The notes beneath the pieces were generated by a model. That model did no database searches. It saw only the letters and a program-made list of their open reading frames with translations, and was not told the origin of the DNA. Source: Poindextera sp041691315 (GTDB lineage: Bacteria; Pseudomonadota; Alphaproteobacteria; Caulobacterales; Caulobacteraceae). Taken from it: DNA of 64,000 nt. Positions 24,091-33,529 of this stretch are shown one piece after another (position 1 is the first letter of the stretch; each line of letters begins with the position of its first letter). The DNA is taken from NCBI GenBank assembly GCA_041691315.1, contig JBEPUW010000021.1, positions 3,050 through 67,049 on the forward strand, in the 5' to 3' direction. The position numbers and the translations under genes are program-made.

Positions 24091-24147
24091 ACCGCCAAGG
24101 ACGCCAAGCTCGCCAACAGAGGCGCTCTTCTTGCGCGCTTGGCGGTT
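24091..24147. repeat. 9-bp-module inverted repeat, copy 2
   Basis: ACCGCCAAGGACGCCAAGC then, after a divergent middle, CGCTTGGCGGTT. It is a partly decayed copy of the element at 4967-5031 in inverted orientation. It may stop transcription after murG. Confidence 0.5.
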
Positions 24148-24163
24148 CAACGCGGGACTGTGG

Positions 24164-25255
24164 CTAGCCAGCCACCTTTTCGACCAGGTCCGCCAACCGC
24201 TCCGCCGCATCCGGACGCGCTACCGATCTCGCGGCCGCGGACATGGCGGCAAGCTTCGCCGGATCGTCCAGCAGAGTGCCCAGCGCGGCGGACAGGCTCT
24301 CCACGCTCAGGCCCTCCTCGCGTAACACCACCGCGGCGCCGGCGTCGGCCAGCAAGGCGGCGTTCTCGCCCTGGTCGTCGTCGAGGGCGATTTTCAGCGG
24401 GATGAGGATGGCGGGCTTGCCGGCGACGGCGAGTTCGCAGACCGTGGAGGCGCCGGCGCGGCCGACCACCAGGTGCGCGTCGGCCAGTCGTCCTGCCATG
24501 TCGCGGAAGAAGGGGGCGAGTTCGAAGACCAGGCCGGCGTCCTGGTAGATCGCCCGCGCGCTCTCGATGGATTCGGCCCGGGTCTGTTGCTGGATCGTCA
24601 GCCGGTCGCGCAGCGCCTGGGATAGCTGCGCCACCGCCCTGGGAACCGTCTCGGAGACCACGCGCGCCCCTTGGCTGCCGCCGGTGACCAGCAGGTTGAT
24701 GCGGTCGGTGGGCGCGACGTAGAGCCGGTCGGCCAGGGCGCGGATTTCCGGCCGCACCGGATTGCCGACCACCACCGCGCGCGCCTGGACCTTGGGTGGC
24801 GCCTTTTTCAAGGTCGGGAAGGCGCAGGCGACCGCCGTGGCGCGGCCGGCCAGGAGGCGGTTGGCGCGGCCCATCACCGCGTTCTGTTCATGGATGACGA
24901 TCGGCCGGCCGGCGCTGGCCGCCGCCAGCAGCGAGGGCAGGGAAGGGTAGCCGCCGAAGCCGACCACCACGGCTGGTCGTAGCCGCGCAAAGGCCTTGCG
25001 CGCCGTCAGCGTCCCGCGTGCGATGGCCAGGCCGGCGCGGACCATGCCGAGCGGATCGCCCGGACGATAGGTGGCGGCGGAAAGCGCGATGCGCTCCTCG
25101 GCCGGGAAATCGCCGGCATAGGCCGCGCCGCGCTCGTCGGTGGCCAGCACCACCCGCCAGCCGCGTCCGATCAGCGTCTCGGCCAGAGCCTGGGCCGGGA
25201 AGAGGTGGCCGCCGGTGCCGCCGGCGGCGACGACCGCGAGCCGGGTCTCTGTCAC
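24164..25255 (-). CDS. murG: UDP-GlcNAc:undecaprenyl-PP-MurNAc-pentapeptide GlcNAc transferase
   Basis: A 363-aa peripheral inner-membrane GT28 enzyme that makes lipid II from lipid I. The N-terminal GGTGGHLFPAQALAE loop (about residues 13-27), HEQNAVMGRANRLLAG, and the C-terminal UDP-GlcNAc site VGRAGASTVCELAVAGKPAILIP are all present. Its start overlaps the ftsW stop by 4 bp (ATGA). It is the last gene of the minus-strand dcw half; in the usual dcw order murC would follow, but here murC is over 22 kb away on the other strand. Confidence 0.97.
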   Translation of the reverse strand: MTETRLAVVAAGGTGGHLFPAQALAETLIGRGWRVVLATDERGAAYAGDFPAEERIALSAATYRPGDPLGMVRAGLAIARGTLTARKAFARLRPAVVVGFGGYPSLPSLLAAASAGRPIVIHEQNAVMGRANRLLAGRATAVACAFPTLKKAPPKVQARAVVVGNPVRPEIRALADRLYVAPTDRINLLVTGGSQGARVVSETVPRAVAQLSQALRDRLTIQQQTRAESIESARAIYQDAGLVFELAPFFRDMAGRLADAHLVVGRAGASTVCELAVAGKPAILIPLKIALDDDQGENAALLADAGAAVVLREEGLSVESLSAALGTLLDDPAKLAAMSAAARSVARPDAAERLADLVEKVAG

Positions 25256-26415
25256 GCAAACGCGCCGATCGCCGGCTCCGGCGCGTCATAGGCGCCCGGC
25301 CGCTTGCGGGTCAGCGCCAGGGCCATGCCCATGGTCAGGCCCATGGCCAGCATCGACGAGCCGCCATAGGAGATGAACGGCAGGGTCATGCCCTTGGTTG
25401 GGATCAGATCCAGGTTCACCGCCACATTGATGAAGGCCTGTTGGCCGACCAGCACGAAGAGCGCGCCGGCGGCCACCTGCTCGAACGGATCCGACAACTT
25501 CATCGCCTTGTAGAGGCCACGGATGACGATGAAGCCGAACAGGGTGATCAAGAGCAGCGAGAAGATCAGGCCGTATTCCTCGGCCGCGCCGGCATAGGCG
25601 AAGTCGGTATGCACGTCGGGCACCTGGCGCTTCAATATGCCCTCGCCGGGGCCGCGGCCGAACCAGGCGCCGGCGGCGATGGCCTCGCGGGCGCGGTCGA
25701 TCTGGTGGGTGTCGGTGGTCTCGGGCGACAGGAACTTGTTCACCCGGCTGGCGACGTGGTCGAAGACGAAATAGAGCGAAATCCCCCCGGCCAGCGCCAC
25801 CCCGCCCAGGCCGACGATCCACTTCATCGGCACCCCGGCCATGAAGAAGGCCGCGCCGAAGGCGATGGTGATCAGGATGGTCTGGCCGACGTCCGGCTGG
25901 ATCAGCAACAGCGCCACGGCCACGGCGTAGAGGCCGAAGGCGATGGAGACACCCGGCACGCCCTCGCCCTTCTGGCCCTCGGCGAACATCCACGAGGCCA
26001 GCACGATCAGGGCCGGCTTCATGAACTCCGACGGCTGCAGCGAAAATCCGCCGATCTCCACCCAGCGCGTCGCGCCCTTGGCGTGGTGGCCGAGCAGCGG
26101 CAGCGCGATCATCATCGCAACGGCGGTGAGGTAGATGAAGAAGGCCGAGCGGCGGATGGCGCGGGGGCTCATCATCGAGACCGCGATCAGGATGATGGCG
26201 CCGAAGAAGGCGAAGATGCATTGACGCACCGCGAAGTGGAACGGGTCGCCGATGTTCATCCGGGCCGCCGCCGCCGGGCTGTTGCCGAACGAGAGCAGGA
26301 CGCCGATGGTGATCAGCACGGCGGTCGCGCCCAGCAGCAGGTGATCGGTGGTCCACCACCAGACGCCGATGCGGGTGCGGTCGGTGCGGGGAAAGGCGTG
26401 CTGGTTGGGAGTCAT
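25252..26415 (-). CDS. ftsW: Lipid II polymerase FtsW (SEDS family)
   Basis: A 387-aa integral membrane glycosyltransferase of the septal divisome that works with FtsI. About ten transmembrane segments are visible; conserved SEDS stretches include FARMNIGDPF-like early region, EIGGFSLQPSEFMKPALIV, LIQPDVGQT and the late LIPTKGMTLPFISYGGSSMLAMG. Overlaps murD and murG by 4 bp each, so tightly coupled translation is expected. Confidence 0.96.
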   Translation of the reverse strand: MTPNQHAFPRTDRTRIGVWWWTTDHLLLGATAVLITIGVLLSFGNSPAAAARMNIGDPFHFAVRQCIFAFFGAIILIAVSMMSPRAIRRSAFFIYLTAVAMMIALPLLGHHAKGATRWVEIGGFSLQPSEFMKPALIVLASWMFAEGQKGEGVPGVSIAFGLYAVAVALLLIQPDVGQTILITIAFGAAFFMAGVPMKWIVGLGGVALAGGISLYFVFDHVASRVNKFLSPETTDTHQIDRAREAIAAGAWFGRGPGEGILKRQVPDVHTDFAYAGAAEEYGLIFSLLLITLFGFIVIRGLYKAMKLSDPFEQVAAGALFVLVGQQAFINVAVNLDLIPTKGMTLPFISYGGSSMLAMGLTMGMALALTRKRPGAYDAPEPAIGAFA

Positions 26416-27827
26416 CCGGTGGCGCCCTTCATCGGTCGCTGCAAAAGGCCGTGCACGGCCGAGCGGAAGGCCTCGCCACGCACCTCGAAGTCGGGAAACT
26501 GGTCGAACGAAGCGCAGGCCGGCGACAGCAGCACGATGGCCGGCTCGCCCTCCGCGCGGGCGTCGGCGAAGGCGGCCGCCACCGCCGCCTCGACGGTGTC
26601 CGTAAGACGGTAAGGCGCCTTACCTTCAAGTGTCTTGGCGAAGTCGTCGGCCGCTTCGCCGACCAGATAGGCCTTGGCGATACGGGGAAAGAGGTCCTCC
26701 AGCGGCTCGATGCCGCCGGCCTTGGCCCGGCCGCCGGCGATCCAATAGAAGCTGGGGTAAGAACTCATCGCCTGGCGCGCGGCGTCGGCGTTGGTGGCTT
26801 TCGAGTCGTTGACGAAGCGCACGGTCTCGATCTCGCCCACTGTCTCCATGCGGTGGACCAGGCCGGGGAACGTGACCAGGCCGGTGGCGGCGTCCTCGAC
26901 CGAGAGGCCGAGCGCGCGGGCGGCGGCGTAGGCCGCGGCGGCATTCTGCCAGTTGTGCCGGCCGGGCAGTGAGCGGGCGCGCAATAGGTCGGCGACCTCG
27001 ATCACCCGCTCGCCGGTGGCGTCGTAGAGCACGCCCTGCAGGGCATAGACCCCGCGGCCCATGGCCTTGCGCGCCGAGATCGGCCAGGTGGTGCGCCGGT
27101 TGGCGGCGGTGATCTCGGTGCAGATCTGCTGGCAGGCGGCGTCATCGACCCCGATCACCGCGGTGTCGCCGACCCCCTGGTTCAACAGCACCCGCCGCTT
27201 GGCCGCGACATAGCCCTCCATGCCGCCGTGGCGGTCCAGATGGTCTGGGGTGATGTTGAGCAGGATGGCGACGTCGGGCTTGAGGCTGAAGGTCAGGTCG
27301 AGCTGGTAGGACGAAAGCTCGAACACATAGACCGCGCCGCCGTGCATATCCTCCAGGCCCAGCACGCCGAGGCCGATATTGCCGCCGATGCGGGCGTCGC
27401 GGCCGGCGGCGGTCAGCATGTGGCCGAGCAGGGCGGTGGTGGTCGACTTGCCGTTGGTGCCGGTGATCGCCACCACCTTCGGCCGCTTGTGGATAGGCGC
27501 GGCGTTGATGGCGCGGGCGAACAGCTCGATGTCGCCGATGATCTCGACGCCGGCCGCCTTGGCCAGCTTGACCGTCCAGTGCGGCTCGGGATGAGTCAGC
27601 GGCACGCCCGGCGACAGCACCAGCGAGACCAGGCTCGACCAGTCGGCGCTGCGCAGGTCGGTCAGTTCGAAGCCCTCGGCGGCCGCTGCTTCGCGCGCCT
27701 CGGGGTTCTCATCCCAAGCTACCACGGTGGCGCCCCCGGCCCGCAACGCCCGCGCCGAGGCCAGGCCGCTGCGGGCCAGGCCGAAGACGGCGACGCGCTG
27801 GTCCTCGAATCCGCGGACGGGGATCAT
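26412..27827 (-). CDS. murD: UDP-N-acetylmuramoylalanine--D-glutamate ligase
   Basis: A 471-aa cytoplasmic Mur ligase adding D-Glu to UDP-MurNAc-L-Ala. Domains: N-terminal UDP-binding (FGLARSGLASARALRAGGATVVAWDENP), central ATPase with P-loop AITGTNGKSTTTALLG, the ITPDHLDRHGGMEGYVAAK block, and a C-terminal domain with FVNDSKATNADAARQA and SPACASFDQF. Full length. It is 19 bp after mraY and overlaps ftsW by 4 bp. Confidence 0.97.
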   Translation of the reverse strand: MIPVRGFEDQRVAVFGLARSGLASARALRAGGATVVAWDENPEAREAAAAEGFELTDLRSADWSSLVSLVLSPGVPLTHPEPHWTVKLAKAAGVEIIGDIELFARAINAAPIHKRPKVVAITGTNGKSTTTALLGHMLTAAGRDARIGGNIGLGVLGLEDMHGGAVYVFELSSYQLDLTFSLKPDVAILLNITPDHLDRHGGMEGYVAAKRRVLLNQGVGDTAVIGVDDAACQQICTEITAANRRTTWPISARKAMGRGVYALQGVLYDATGERVIEVADLLRARSLPGRHNWQNAAAAYAAARALGLSVEDAATGLVTFPGLVHRMETVGEIETVRFVNDSKATNADAARQAMSSYPSFYWIAGGRAKAGGIEPLEDLFPRIAKAYLVGEAADDFAKTLEGKAPYRLTDTVEAAVAAAFADARAEGEPAIVLLSPACASFDQFPDFEVRGEAFRSAVHGLLQRPMKGATG

Positions 27828-27846
27828 GATGTCGGCCCCCCTCGCA

Positions 27847-28959
27847 TCATCTGAGCTTCAGCGTCGCTAGGCCGAGCATGGCCAGCATGATGGCGACGAT
27901 CCAGAACCGCACGACCACGGTGGATTCCGCCCAGCCCAGCTTCTCGAAATGGTGGTGGATGGGGGCCATCAGGAAGACGCGGCGGCCGGTGCGCTTGAAA
28001 TAGCCCACCTGGATGATCACCGAGACGGCCTCCGCGACGAACAGGCCGCCGACGATGGCCAGCACGATCTCATGCTTGCAGGCGACCGCCACGGTTCCAA
28101 GCGCGCCGCCCAGCGCCAGGGAGCCGGTGTCGCCCATGAAGATCTTGGCCGGCGGCGCATTGTACCAGAGGAAGCCGAGGCCGGCGCCGATCAAGGCCCC
28201 GCAGAACACCGCCATCTCGCCGACGCCGGGCACGAAGTGGACCTGCAGATAGTCGGCGAACAGCTTGTTGCCGACCAGATAGGCGATCACCCCGAAGGTG
28301 GCCGCCGCGATCATCACCGGCACGATCGCCAGCCCGTCCAGGCCATCGGTGAAGTTCACCGCATTGGCCGCGCCGACGACGACGAAACCGGCGAAGGCCA
28401 GGTAGAACCAGCCCAGATTGATCACCAGCGCCTTGAAAATCGGGAAGGCCACCGAGGTCGCCAGGCCGGTGGCGCCCGTCTGCGGCGGCGCGAGCTTGAT
28501 CATGGCGAAGACGCCGGCGGCGGCGATGACGAACTCCACCGCCAACCGGGCGTAGCCGGAGACCCCGGCGGTGCTCTGCCTGGCCACCTTGGCGTAGTCG
28601 TCCAGGAAGCCCAGCAGGCCGAACAGGGCGGTGACTGCCAGCGCCACCCAGACATAGACGCTGGTCAGGTCGCCCCAGACCAAGGTGCCGACCAGCACCC
28701 CGGCCAGGATCATCAGCCCGCCCATGGTCGGCGTGCCGGCCTTCTCGATGACGTGGCGGGCAATGCCGTCGCTGCGGATCGGCTGGCCCTTGCCCTGGCG
28801 GGCCTGCATCCAGCGGATGAAGCGCGAGCCCATGGCCACCACCACCAACTGGGCGGTGACCACGCTCATGCCGGTGCGAAAGGTCAGGTATCTCAAGAGG
28901 TTGAGCACCGGCACATAGTGATGGTGCTCGGCGAGGCGGAGGTAGAGCAGATAGAGCAT
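27847..28959 (-). CDS. mraY: Phospho-N-acetylmuramoyl-pentapeptide transferase
   Basis: A 370-aa ten-helix membrane enzyme that transfers phospho-MurNAc-pentapeptide to undecaprenyl phosphate to give lipid I. Conserved stretches: GTPTMGGLMI, FLDDYAKV, NFTDGLDGLA (catalytic Asp region), FMGDTGSLALGGALGT, and APIHHHFEKLGW. Start ATG at 28959 overlaps the murF stop by 1 bp (TGATG). Confidence 0.98.
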   Translation of the reverse strand: MLYLLYLRLAEHHHYVPVLNLLRYLTFRTGMSVVTAQLVVVAMGSRFIRWMQARQGKGQPIRSDGIARHVIEKAGTPTMGGLMILAGVLVGTLVWGDLTSVYVWVALAVTALFGLLGFLDDYAKVARQSTAGVSGYARLAVEFVIAAAGVFAMIKLAPPQTGATGLATSVAFPIFKALVINLGWFYLAFAGFVVVGAANAVNFTDGLDGLAIVPVMIAAATFGVIAYLVGNKLFADYLQVHFVPGVGEMAVFCGALIGAGLGFLWYNAPPAKIFMGDTGSLALGGALGTVAVACKHEIVLAIVGGLFVAEAVSVIIQVGYFKRTGRRVFLMAPIHHHFEKLGWAESTVVVRFWIVAIMLAMLGLATLKLR

Positions 28960-30353
28960 CAGCGCGCCTCCCCAGCGGGGGGCTCAAGCGCGCTCAGGGC
29001 CTCAACCAGGGCCTTGGCGTGCGAGTCCCGCGATCCCTTCACCATCACCACGTCGCCGGGCTCTATGGCCCGTAAGAGCCGCTCAGCCAGGCCGGCGGCG
29101 TCATCGGCGTAACCGCCGCGGCGAGTCGGAGGAAGGGCGTCGAACAGCGATTTCATCAGCGGCCCGGCGCAGAACACCAGGTCGACCTCAGCCGCCTCGA
29201 TCGGCCCGGCCAGGCCGGCGTGCAGATTGCGCGTCTCGGCCCCCAGCTCGAGCATGTCGGTGAGGGCGACGATCCGCCGCCCCTTGGCCGCCGTCGCGCC
29301 CAGGGTCTTCAGGGCCGAGGCCACCGAGACCGGATTGGCGTTGTAGCTCTCGTCGACCAGGGTGAATTCGCCGCGCGCGAACCGGACGGTCCGCGACGCG
29401 CCACGGCCCTCCAGCGGCGCGAACGCGGCCAGCGCCGTCAGCCCGTCATCCAGAGGGACGTCCAGGGCCTCGAGCACGAGCAGCGTCGCCAGGCTCATCA
29501 CGCCCCAGTGCGCGCCGGTCAGACGCAAAGGGAAGCTGAGGTCGTGGCCGTTCAGCCGGGCCTTCACGACCGCACCGTCCCCGACCTCGAAGCCCAGGAG
29601 GCGCGCGTCGGCGCTCTCGGCGGAGCCAAAGGTGCGGATGCGGGCGCCGGCGTTTTCGGCGTCTTGCTTCAAGGTTGCGAACCAGCGGTCGTCGGCGTTC
29701 AGCACGGCGGTTCCGCCGGGCAGGAGTCCCTCGAAGATCTCCGCCTTGGCGCGGGCGATGCCGCGCTCGCCTTCCTCGAAGTTCTCGATATGGGCGATGC
29801 CGACATTGGTGATGGCGACGGCGTGCGGCGCGATCATCCGCGTCAGCGGGCTGATTTCGCCCGGGTGGTTCATGCCGACTTCGAAGACGGCGCGCCGGGT
29901 CCCGCGCGGCATGCGCGCCAGGGTCAGCGGCACGCCGATATGGTTGTTGTAGGACTTGACCGAGGCGTGGGACGAGCCTGCCAGAGCCAGCGCGCCGGCG
30001 ATCGCCTGCGTCAGGCTGGTCTTGCCCACCGAGCCGGTGACCGCGCCCCGGCGGGCATGGGTCGCCCGGTCTCGCGCCGCCAGGCCCAGGCGTTCGAGAG
30101 CGGCCAGCGTGTCGTCGACCTGGATGGCCTCGCCGCCAGTGGGCTGGGCGACCAGGACGCCGGAGGCGCCCTTGGCCTGGGCCGCAGCCACGAACTCATG
30201 GCCATCGCGTTCGCCGGCCAGGGCGACGAACAGGTCGCCGGGCTCAAGGGTGCGGGTGTCGATGGAGACGCCGGTGGCGACGAAGGAGGCGCCGCTGCCG
30301 CGCCCGCCGACGGCCTGGGTGATCTCCTCGGAGGTCCACAGCGGCTCAACCAC
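28959..30353 (-). CDS. murF: UDP-MurNAc-tripeptide--D-alanyl-D-alanine ligase
   Basis: A 464-aa cytoplasmic Mur ligase that adds D-Ala-D-Ala to the UDP-MurNAc-tripeptide. The N-terminus WTSEEITQAVGG, SIDTRTLEPGDLFVALAGERDGHEF, P-loop VTGSVGKTSLTQAIAGAL, FEVGMNHPGEISPLTRM, and LVDESYNANPVS are typical. The GTG at 30353 is chosen; it overlaps the murE stop by 8 bp. The open frame reaches back to 30440, but those residues lie inside murE and do not fit the family. Confidence 0.95.
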   Translation of the reverse strand: MVEPLWTSEEITQAVGGRGSGASFVATGVSIDTRTLEPGDLFVALAGERDGHEFVAAAQAKGASGVLVAQPTGGEAIQVDDTLAALERLGLAARDRATHARRGAVTGSVGKTSLTQAIAGALALAGSSHASVKSYNNHIGVPLTLARMPRGTRRAVFEVGMNHPGEISPLTRMIAPHAVAITNVGIAHIENFEEGERGIARAKAEIFEGLLPGGTAVLNADDRWFATLKQDAENAGARIRTFGSAESADARLLGFEVGDGAVVKARLNGHDLSFPLRLTGAHWGVMSLATLLVLEALDVPLDDGLTALAAFAPLEGRGASRTVRFARGEFTLVDESYNANPVSVASALKTLGATAAKGRRIVALTDMLELGAETRNLHAGLAGPIEAAEVDLVFCAGPLMKSLFDALPPTRRGGYADDAAGLAERLLRAIEPGDVVMVKGSRDSHAKALVEALSALEPPAGEAR

Positions 30354-31791
30354 GCGCCGCCTCCAGGCCGAGCGCGGCGGCGACTTCGCTGACGTCGTCG
30401 AAGGGCAGCAGGGTCTCGCCGACCAGCTGGCCCTGTTCATGGCCCTTGCCGGCCACGACCAGAATGTCGCCGTCGCCGAGTTCGGCCACGCCGGCGACGA
30501 TGGCTTCGCGCCGGTCGCCGATCTCGCGCGCGCCGGGCGCGGCGGCCAGGATGGCGGCGCGGATGCCGGCGGCCTGTTCCGTACGCGGATTGTCGTCGGT
30601 GACGATGACCTGGTCGGCGAGCCGGGCGGCGATCTCGCCCATCAGCGGCCGTTTTCCCCGGTCGCGGTCGCCGCCGGCGCCGAAGACGACGATCAGCCGG
30701 CCGCGCGCGTGCGGGCGAAGGGCGCTCAGGACCGTCTCCAGACCGTCGGGCGTATGGGCGTAATCGACAAAGGCCTCGCCGCCGCGCGGGCCGGCGCCGA
30801 CGCGCTGCAGCCGCCCGGGCGCGCCCTCGACGTGCTCCAGCGCCGCCAGCACTTGCGCGACGTCTTCGCCGATGGCGATGCAAAGGCCCGCGGCGACCAG
30901 GGCGTTGGAGGCCTGGTAGGCGCCGACCAGGGGCAGGCGCACGGTGTAGGTCTGCTCGGTCTCGCTGATAGTCAGGAGCTGGCCGCCGGGCACGGCCTCG
31001 CGGCCGACCAGGCGCAGGCTCTGGCCCTGTTCGCCGACCGACAGCACGGTCTGGCCGGCGAGGATGGCGGCGGCGGCGAAGGCCTTGAAGGCATCGGAAT
31101 CGGCGTTTAGCACCGCGGTGCCGCCCCGCGGCAGCAGCGCCTGGAACAGGCGCAGCTTGGCGTCGCGATAGGCCTCCATGTCGCCGTGATAGTCGAGGTG
31201 GTCCTGGGTCAGGTTGGTGAAACCGCAGGCCGCCAGGCGCACCCCGTCCAGCCGCCGCTGGTGGATGCCGTGGGACGAGGCTTCCAGGGCCAGGTGGGTG
31301 ACGCCGCGCCCGGCCAGTTCAGCCAGCAGCCGGGCGGTGTCGGCGGCGTCCAGGCTGGTCAGGCCACCCGACGGGGTGATCTGTTCGTCACCGGCGATGA
31401 CGCCCAGCGTGCCCATGCTGGCGGCGTTGCGGCCGAGGCGGGTGAGGATCTGGCGGCAGAAGGTGACCACCGAGGTCTTGCCGTTGGTGCCGGTGACCGC
31501 GACGCAGGTCTCGGGCTGGGCGCCCCAGAAGGCGGCCGCCGCCAGCGCATAGGCCCGCCTGGGATCGCAGGCGCGCACCACGGGAACGCTCAGGCCCTCG
31601 ATGGCCTCGTCGGTCAGCACCGCCGCCGCGCCGGCGGCCAACGCGTCGCCGATGAAGCGGCGGCCATCGGCCTTCGCGCCGGCCAGGGCGACGAACAGCG
31701 CGCCTGGCCGCACCAGCCGACTGTCGGCGGTGATCCCGGTGATCTCGGGATCGGGATCGACGGGACGGCGGACGAGCGCGGAGAGACGCAT
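30346..31791 (-). CDS. murE: UDP-MurNAc-Ala-Glu--meso-diaminopimelate ligase
   Basis: A 481-aa cytoplasmic Mur ligase. Domains: N-terminal ITADSRLVRPGALFVALAG, P-loop AVTGTNGKTSVVTFCRQ, EASSHGIHQRRLDG, FTNLTQDHLDYHGDMEAYRDAK, and the C-terminal TDDNPRTEQ motif (DNPR), which marks a diaminopimelate-adding rather than lysine-adding enzyme. The ATG at 31791 (MRLSALVRRPVD) is preferred because it lies 4 bp after the ftsI stop; a start at 31815 would overlap ftsI. Confidence 0.96.
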   Translation of the reverse strand: MRLSALVRRPVDPDPEITGITADSRLVRPGALFVALAGAKADGRRFIGDALAAGAAAVLTDEAIEGLSVPVVRACDPRRAYALAAAAFWGAQPETCVAVTGTNGKTSVVTFCRQILTRLGRNAASMGTLGVIAGDEQITPSGGLTSLDAADTARLLAELAGRGVTHLALEASSHGIHQRRLDGVRLAACGFTNLTQDHLDYHGDMEAYRDAKLRLFQALLPRGGTAVLNADSDAFKAFAAAAILAGQTVLSVGEQGQSLRLVGREAVPGGQLLTISETEQTYTVRLPLVGAYQASNALVAAGLCIAIGEDVAQVLAALEHVEGAPGRLQRVGAGPRGGEAFVDYAHTPDGLETVLSALRPHARGRLIVVFGAGGDRDRGKRPLMGEIAARLADQVIVTDDNPRTEQAAGIRAAILAAAPGAREIGDRREAIVAGVAELGDGDILVVAGKGHEQGQLVGETLLPFDDVSEVAAALGLEAARG

Positions 31792-31795
31792 GGGT

Positions 31796-33529
31796 CTACT
31801 GGTCGCTCGCCGCATTGGGCGGCGCGACGACCGGCACGACGGCCGCGCGCCTGACGCCTAGGATCGGCGCGATCCGCTCGACGACCCGCCCGGCGGTGGG
31901 GGCCGCGGTCTGGGCGCCCATGGCGAAACCGCCGCTATCCTTGGTCGGCTGCGGCTCGTCGAGCAGGATGAAGATGAAATAGCGCTGGGCGTCGGCGGGA
32001 CCGTCGGTGGGGAAGACGGCCGCGAACGAGGACACCCGCTTGCCGACCGCATAATGGCCGTTAATGGCCTTCTGCGCGGTGCCGGTCTTGCCGCCGACCC
32101 GGTAGCCGGGCGCCGCGGCGTCGGCCCCACGGCCGGTGCCGAGGGTGGCGTTCAGCCGCATCAGATCCAGCATGGTGCGCGAGGTTTGCTCGGAGACCAC
32201 CCGGCGGCCCTTCGGGGCCTCGCCAGGGGCCAGCTTGCGGATGGTCAGCGGGATGTAGACGCCGTCGTTGAAGATGGCGTTCATGCCGGTGGCGACGGCC
32301 AGTGGCGTGACCGAGATGGCCTGGCCGAACGACATCGAGGCGACGGTGTTGTCGCTCAGCCGCGACGCCACCAGCGGCCGGGCCGATTCCCTGAGTTCGC
32401 TTGGCGCGGCGGCATAGAGGCCGAAGCTTTTGAAATAGGTCTGCAGCCGGTCGCCGCCGGCCAGCAGGCCCAGCCGCGCCGCGCCGATGTTCGAGGAGTG
32501 GGTGAAGACCTGCCAGAGCGGCAGGTTGACCGCCGATTTCTCGTCGTCGCGGATCTTCTGGTTGCCGATCTGCAAGGGCGTGGTGGTGTCGAACACGGTG
32601 TTGATGTTGGCGATGCCGGAATCGATGCCCATTGCCAGGGTGAAGACCTTGAACACCGAGCCGGGTTCGAAGACCGTCGAGGTGACGTGGTTGATGTTGG
32701 CCACCGGATTGGCGCCGATATTGTTCGGATCGAAGGCCGGGTACGAGGTCATGCCGAGGATTTCCCCGGTCTTGACGTCGGTGACAATGCCGATGGCGTC
32801 GAGGGCGCGGAAATTCACCGCCGCCTTCTCGACCTCGTCCTGCAGGGCGGCCTGGACGCGCAGGTCGATGGACAGCGCCACCGGGGTCCGGCCGGCGTCG
32901 GCGCGGATGGACTTGTCGAGGGCGAGCTCGGCGCCGGAAATGCCGACGCCGCCACGGTCGACGAAGCCGATCAACTGGCCGGCGGTCGGTCCCATCAGAT
33001 AGGCCCGCTTCGGCTCCGGCTGAAAGGACAGGCCCGGCAGGCCGAGGTCGTCGATGCGGTCCTTGTCGGCCGGCGTCAGGCCGCCGATCAGGTACTGTCG
33101 GCGATCGGCCTTCAGGGCGTGGTCCAGCCGGATGGCGGAAAGCCCGGGCAGGGCGGGGCCGAGGATGCGGCGGACCTCGTCCGGGTTCCAATTCTCGTGC
33201 GGGTCGTAATAGAGCCCGAAGTGCGGCAGGTCGGCGGCCAGCAGCTGGCCGTTGCGGTCGGTGAGTTCGGCCCGCGCCCCCGGCGGCGCGCCCTCGGCCC
33301 CGGCGCGGTCGTTGTCCGAGAACAGGGCCGTGCGCGCCGCCCCGCCGGCCAGAGTCAGGAAGGCGGCGGTGAAGATGGCCAGCACGAAGAAAATGCGCAG
33401 CCGGGTGTCGTCCTCGGCGCGATCCTCCGCCTTGGCGCGGCCAAAGGCGCGCTCAATGCGCCAGATCGGCTCGGTGACCCAGCGCCAGGCCGGGGGGAAA
33501 CGGTGCAGCGGGATATCGGCGGGGCTCAT
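31796..33529 (-). CDS. ftsI: Septal peptidoglycan transpeptidase (PBP3/FtsI)
   Basis: A 577-aa class B penicillin-binding protein that crosslinks septal peptidoglycan. It has a short cytoplasmic N-terminus, one transmembrane segment (about residues 45-65, LRIFFVLAIFTAAFLTLAG), a dimerisation domain, and the transpeptidase domain with S291-VF-K294 (FEPGSVFKVF), the SSN motif (FTHSSNIG) and KTGTAQ. Length is usual. It overlaps ftsL by 4 bp and is 4 bp before murE. Confidence 0.96.
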   Translation of the reverse strand: MSPADIPLHRFPPAWRWVTEPIWRIERAFGRAKAEDRAEDDTRLRIFFVLAIFTAAFLTLAGGAARTALFSDNDRAGAEGAPPGARAELTDRNGQLLAADLPHFGLYYDPHENWNPDEVRRILGPALPGLSAIRLDHALKADRRQYLIGGLTPADKDRIDDLGLPGLSFQPEPKRAYLMGPTAGQLIGFVDRGGVGISGAELALDKSIRADAGRTPVALSIDLRVQAALQDEVEKAAVNFRALDAIGIVTDVKTGEILGMTSYPAFDPNNIGANPVANINHVTSTVFEPGSVFKVFTLAMGIDSGIANINTVFDTTTPLQIGNQKIRDDEKSAVNLPLWQVFTHSSNIGAARLGLLAGGDRLQTYFKSFGLYAAAPSELRESARPLVASRLSDNTVASMSFGQAISVTPLAVATGMNAIFNDGVYIPLTIRKLAPGEAPKGRRVVSEQTSRTMLDLMRLNATLGTGRGADAAAPGYRVGGKTGTAQKAINGHYAVGKRVSSFAAVFPTDGPADAQRYFIFILLDEPQPTKDSGGFAMGAQTAAPTAGRVVERIAPILGVRRAAVVPVVAPPNAASDQ

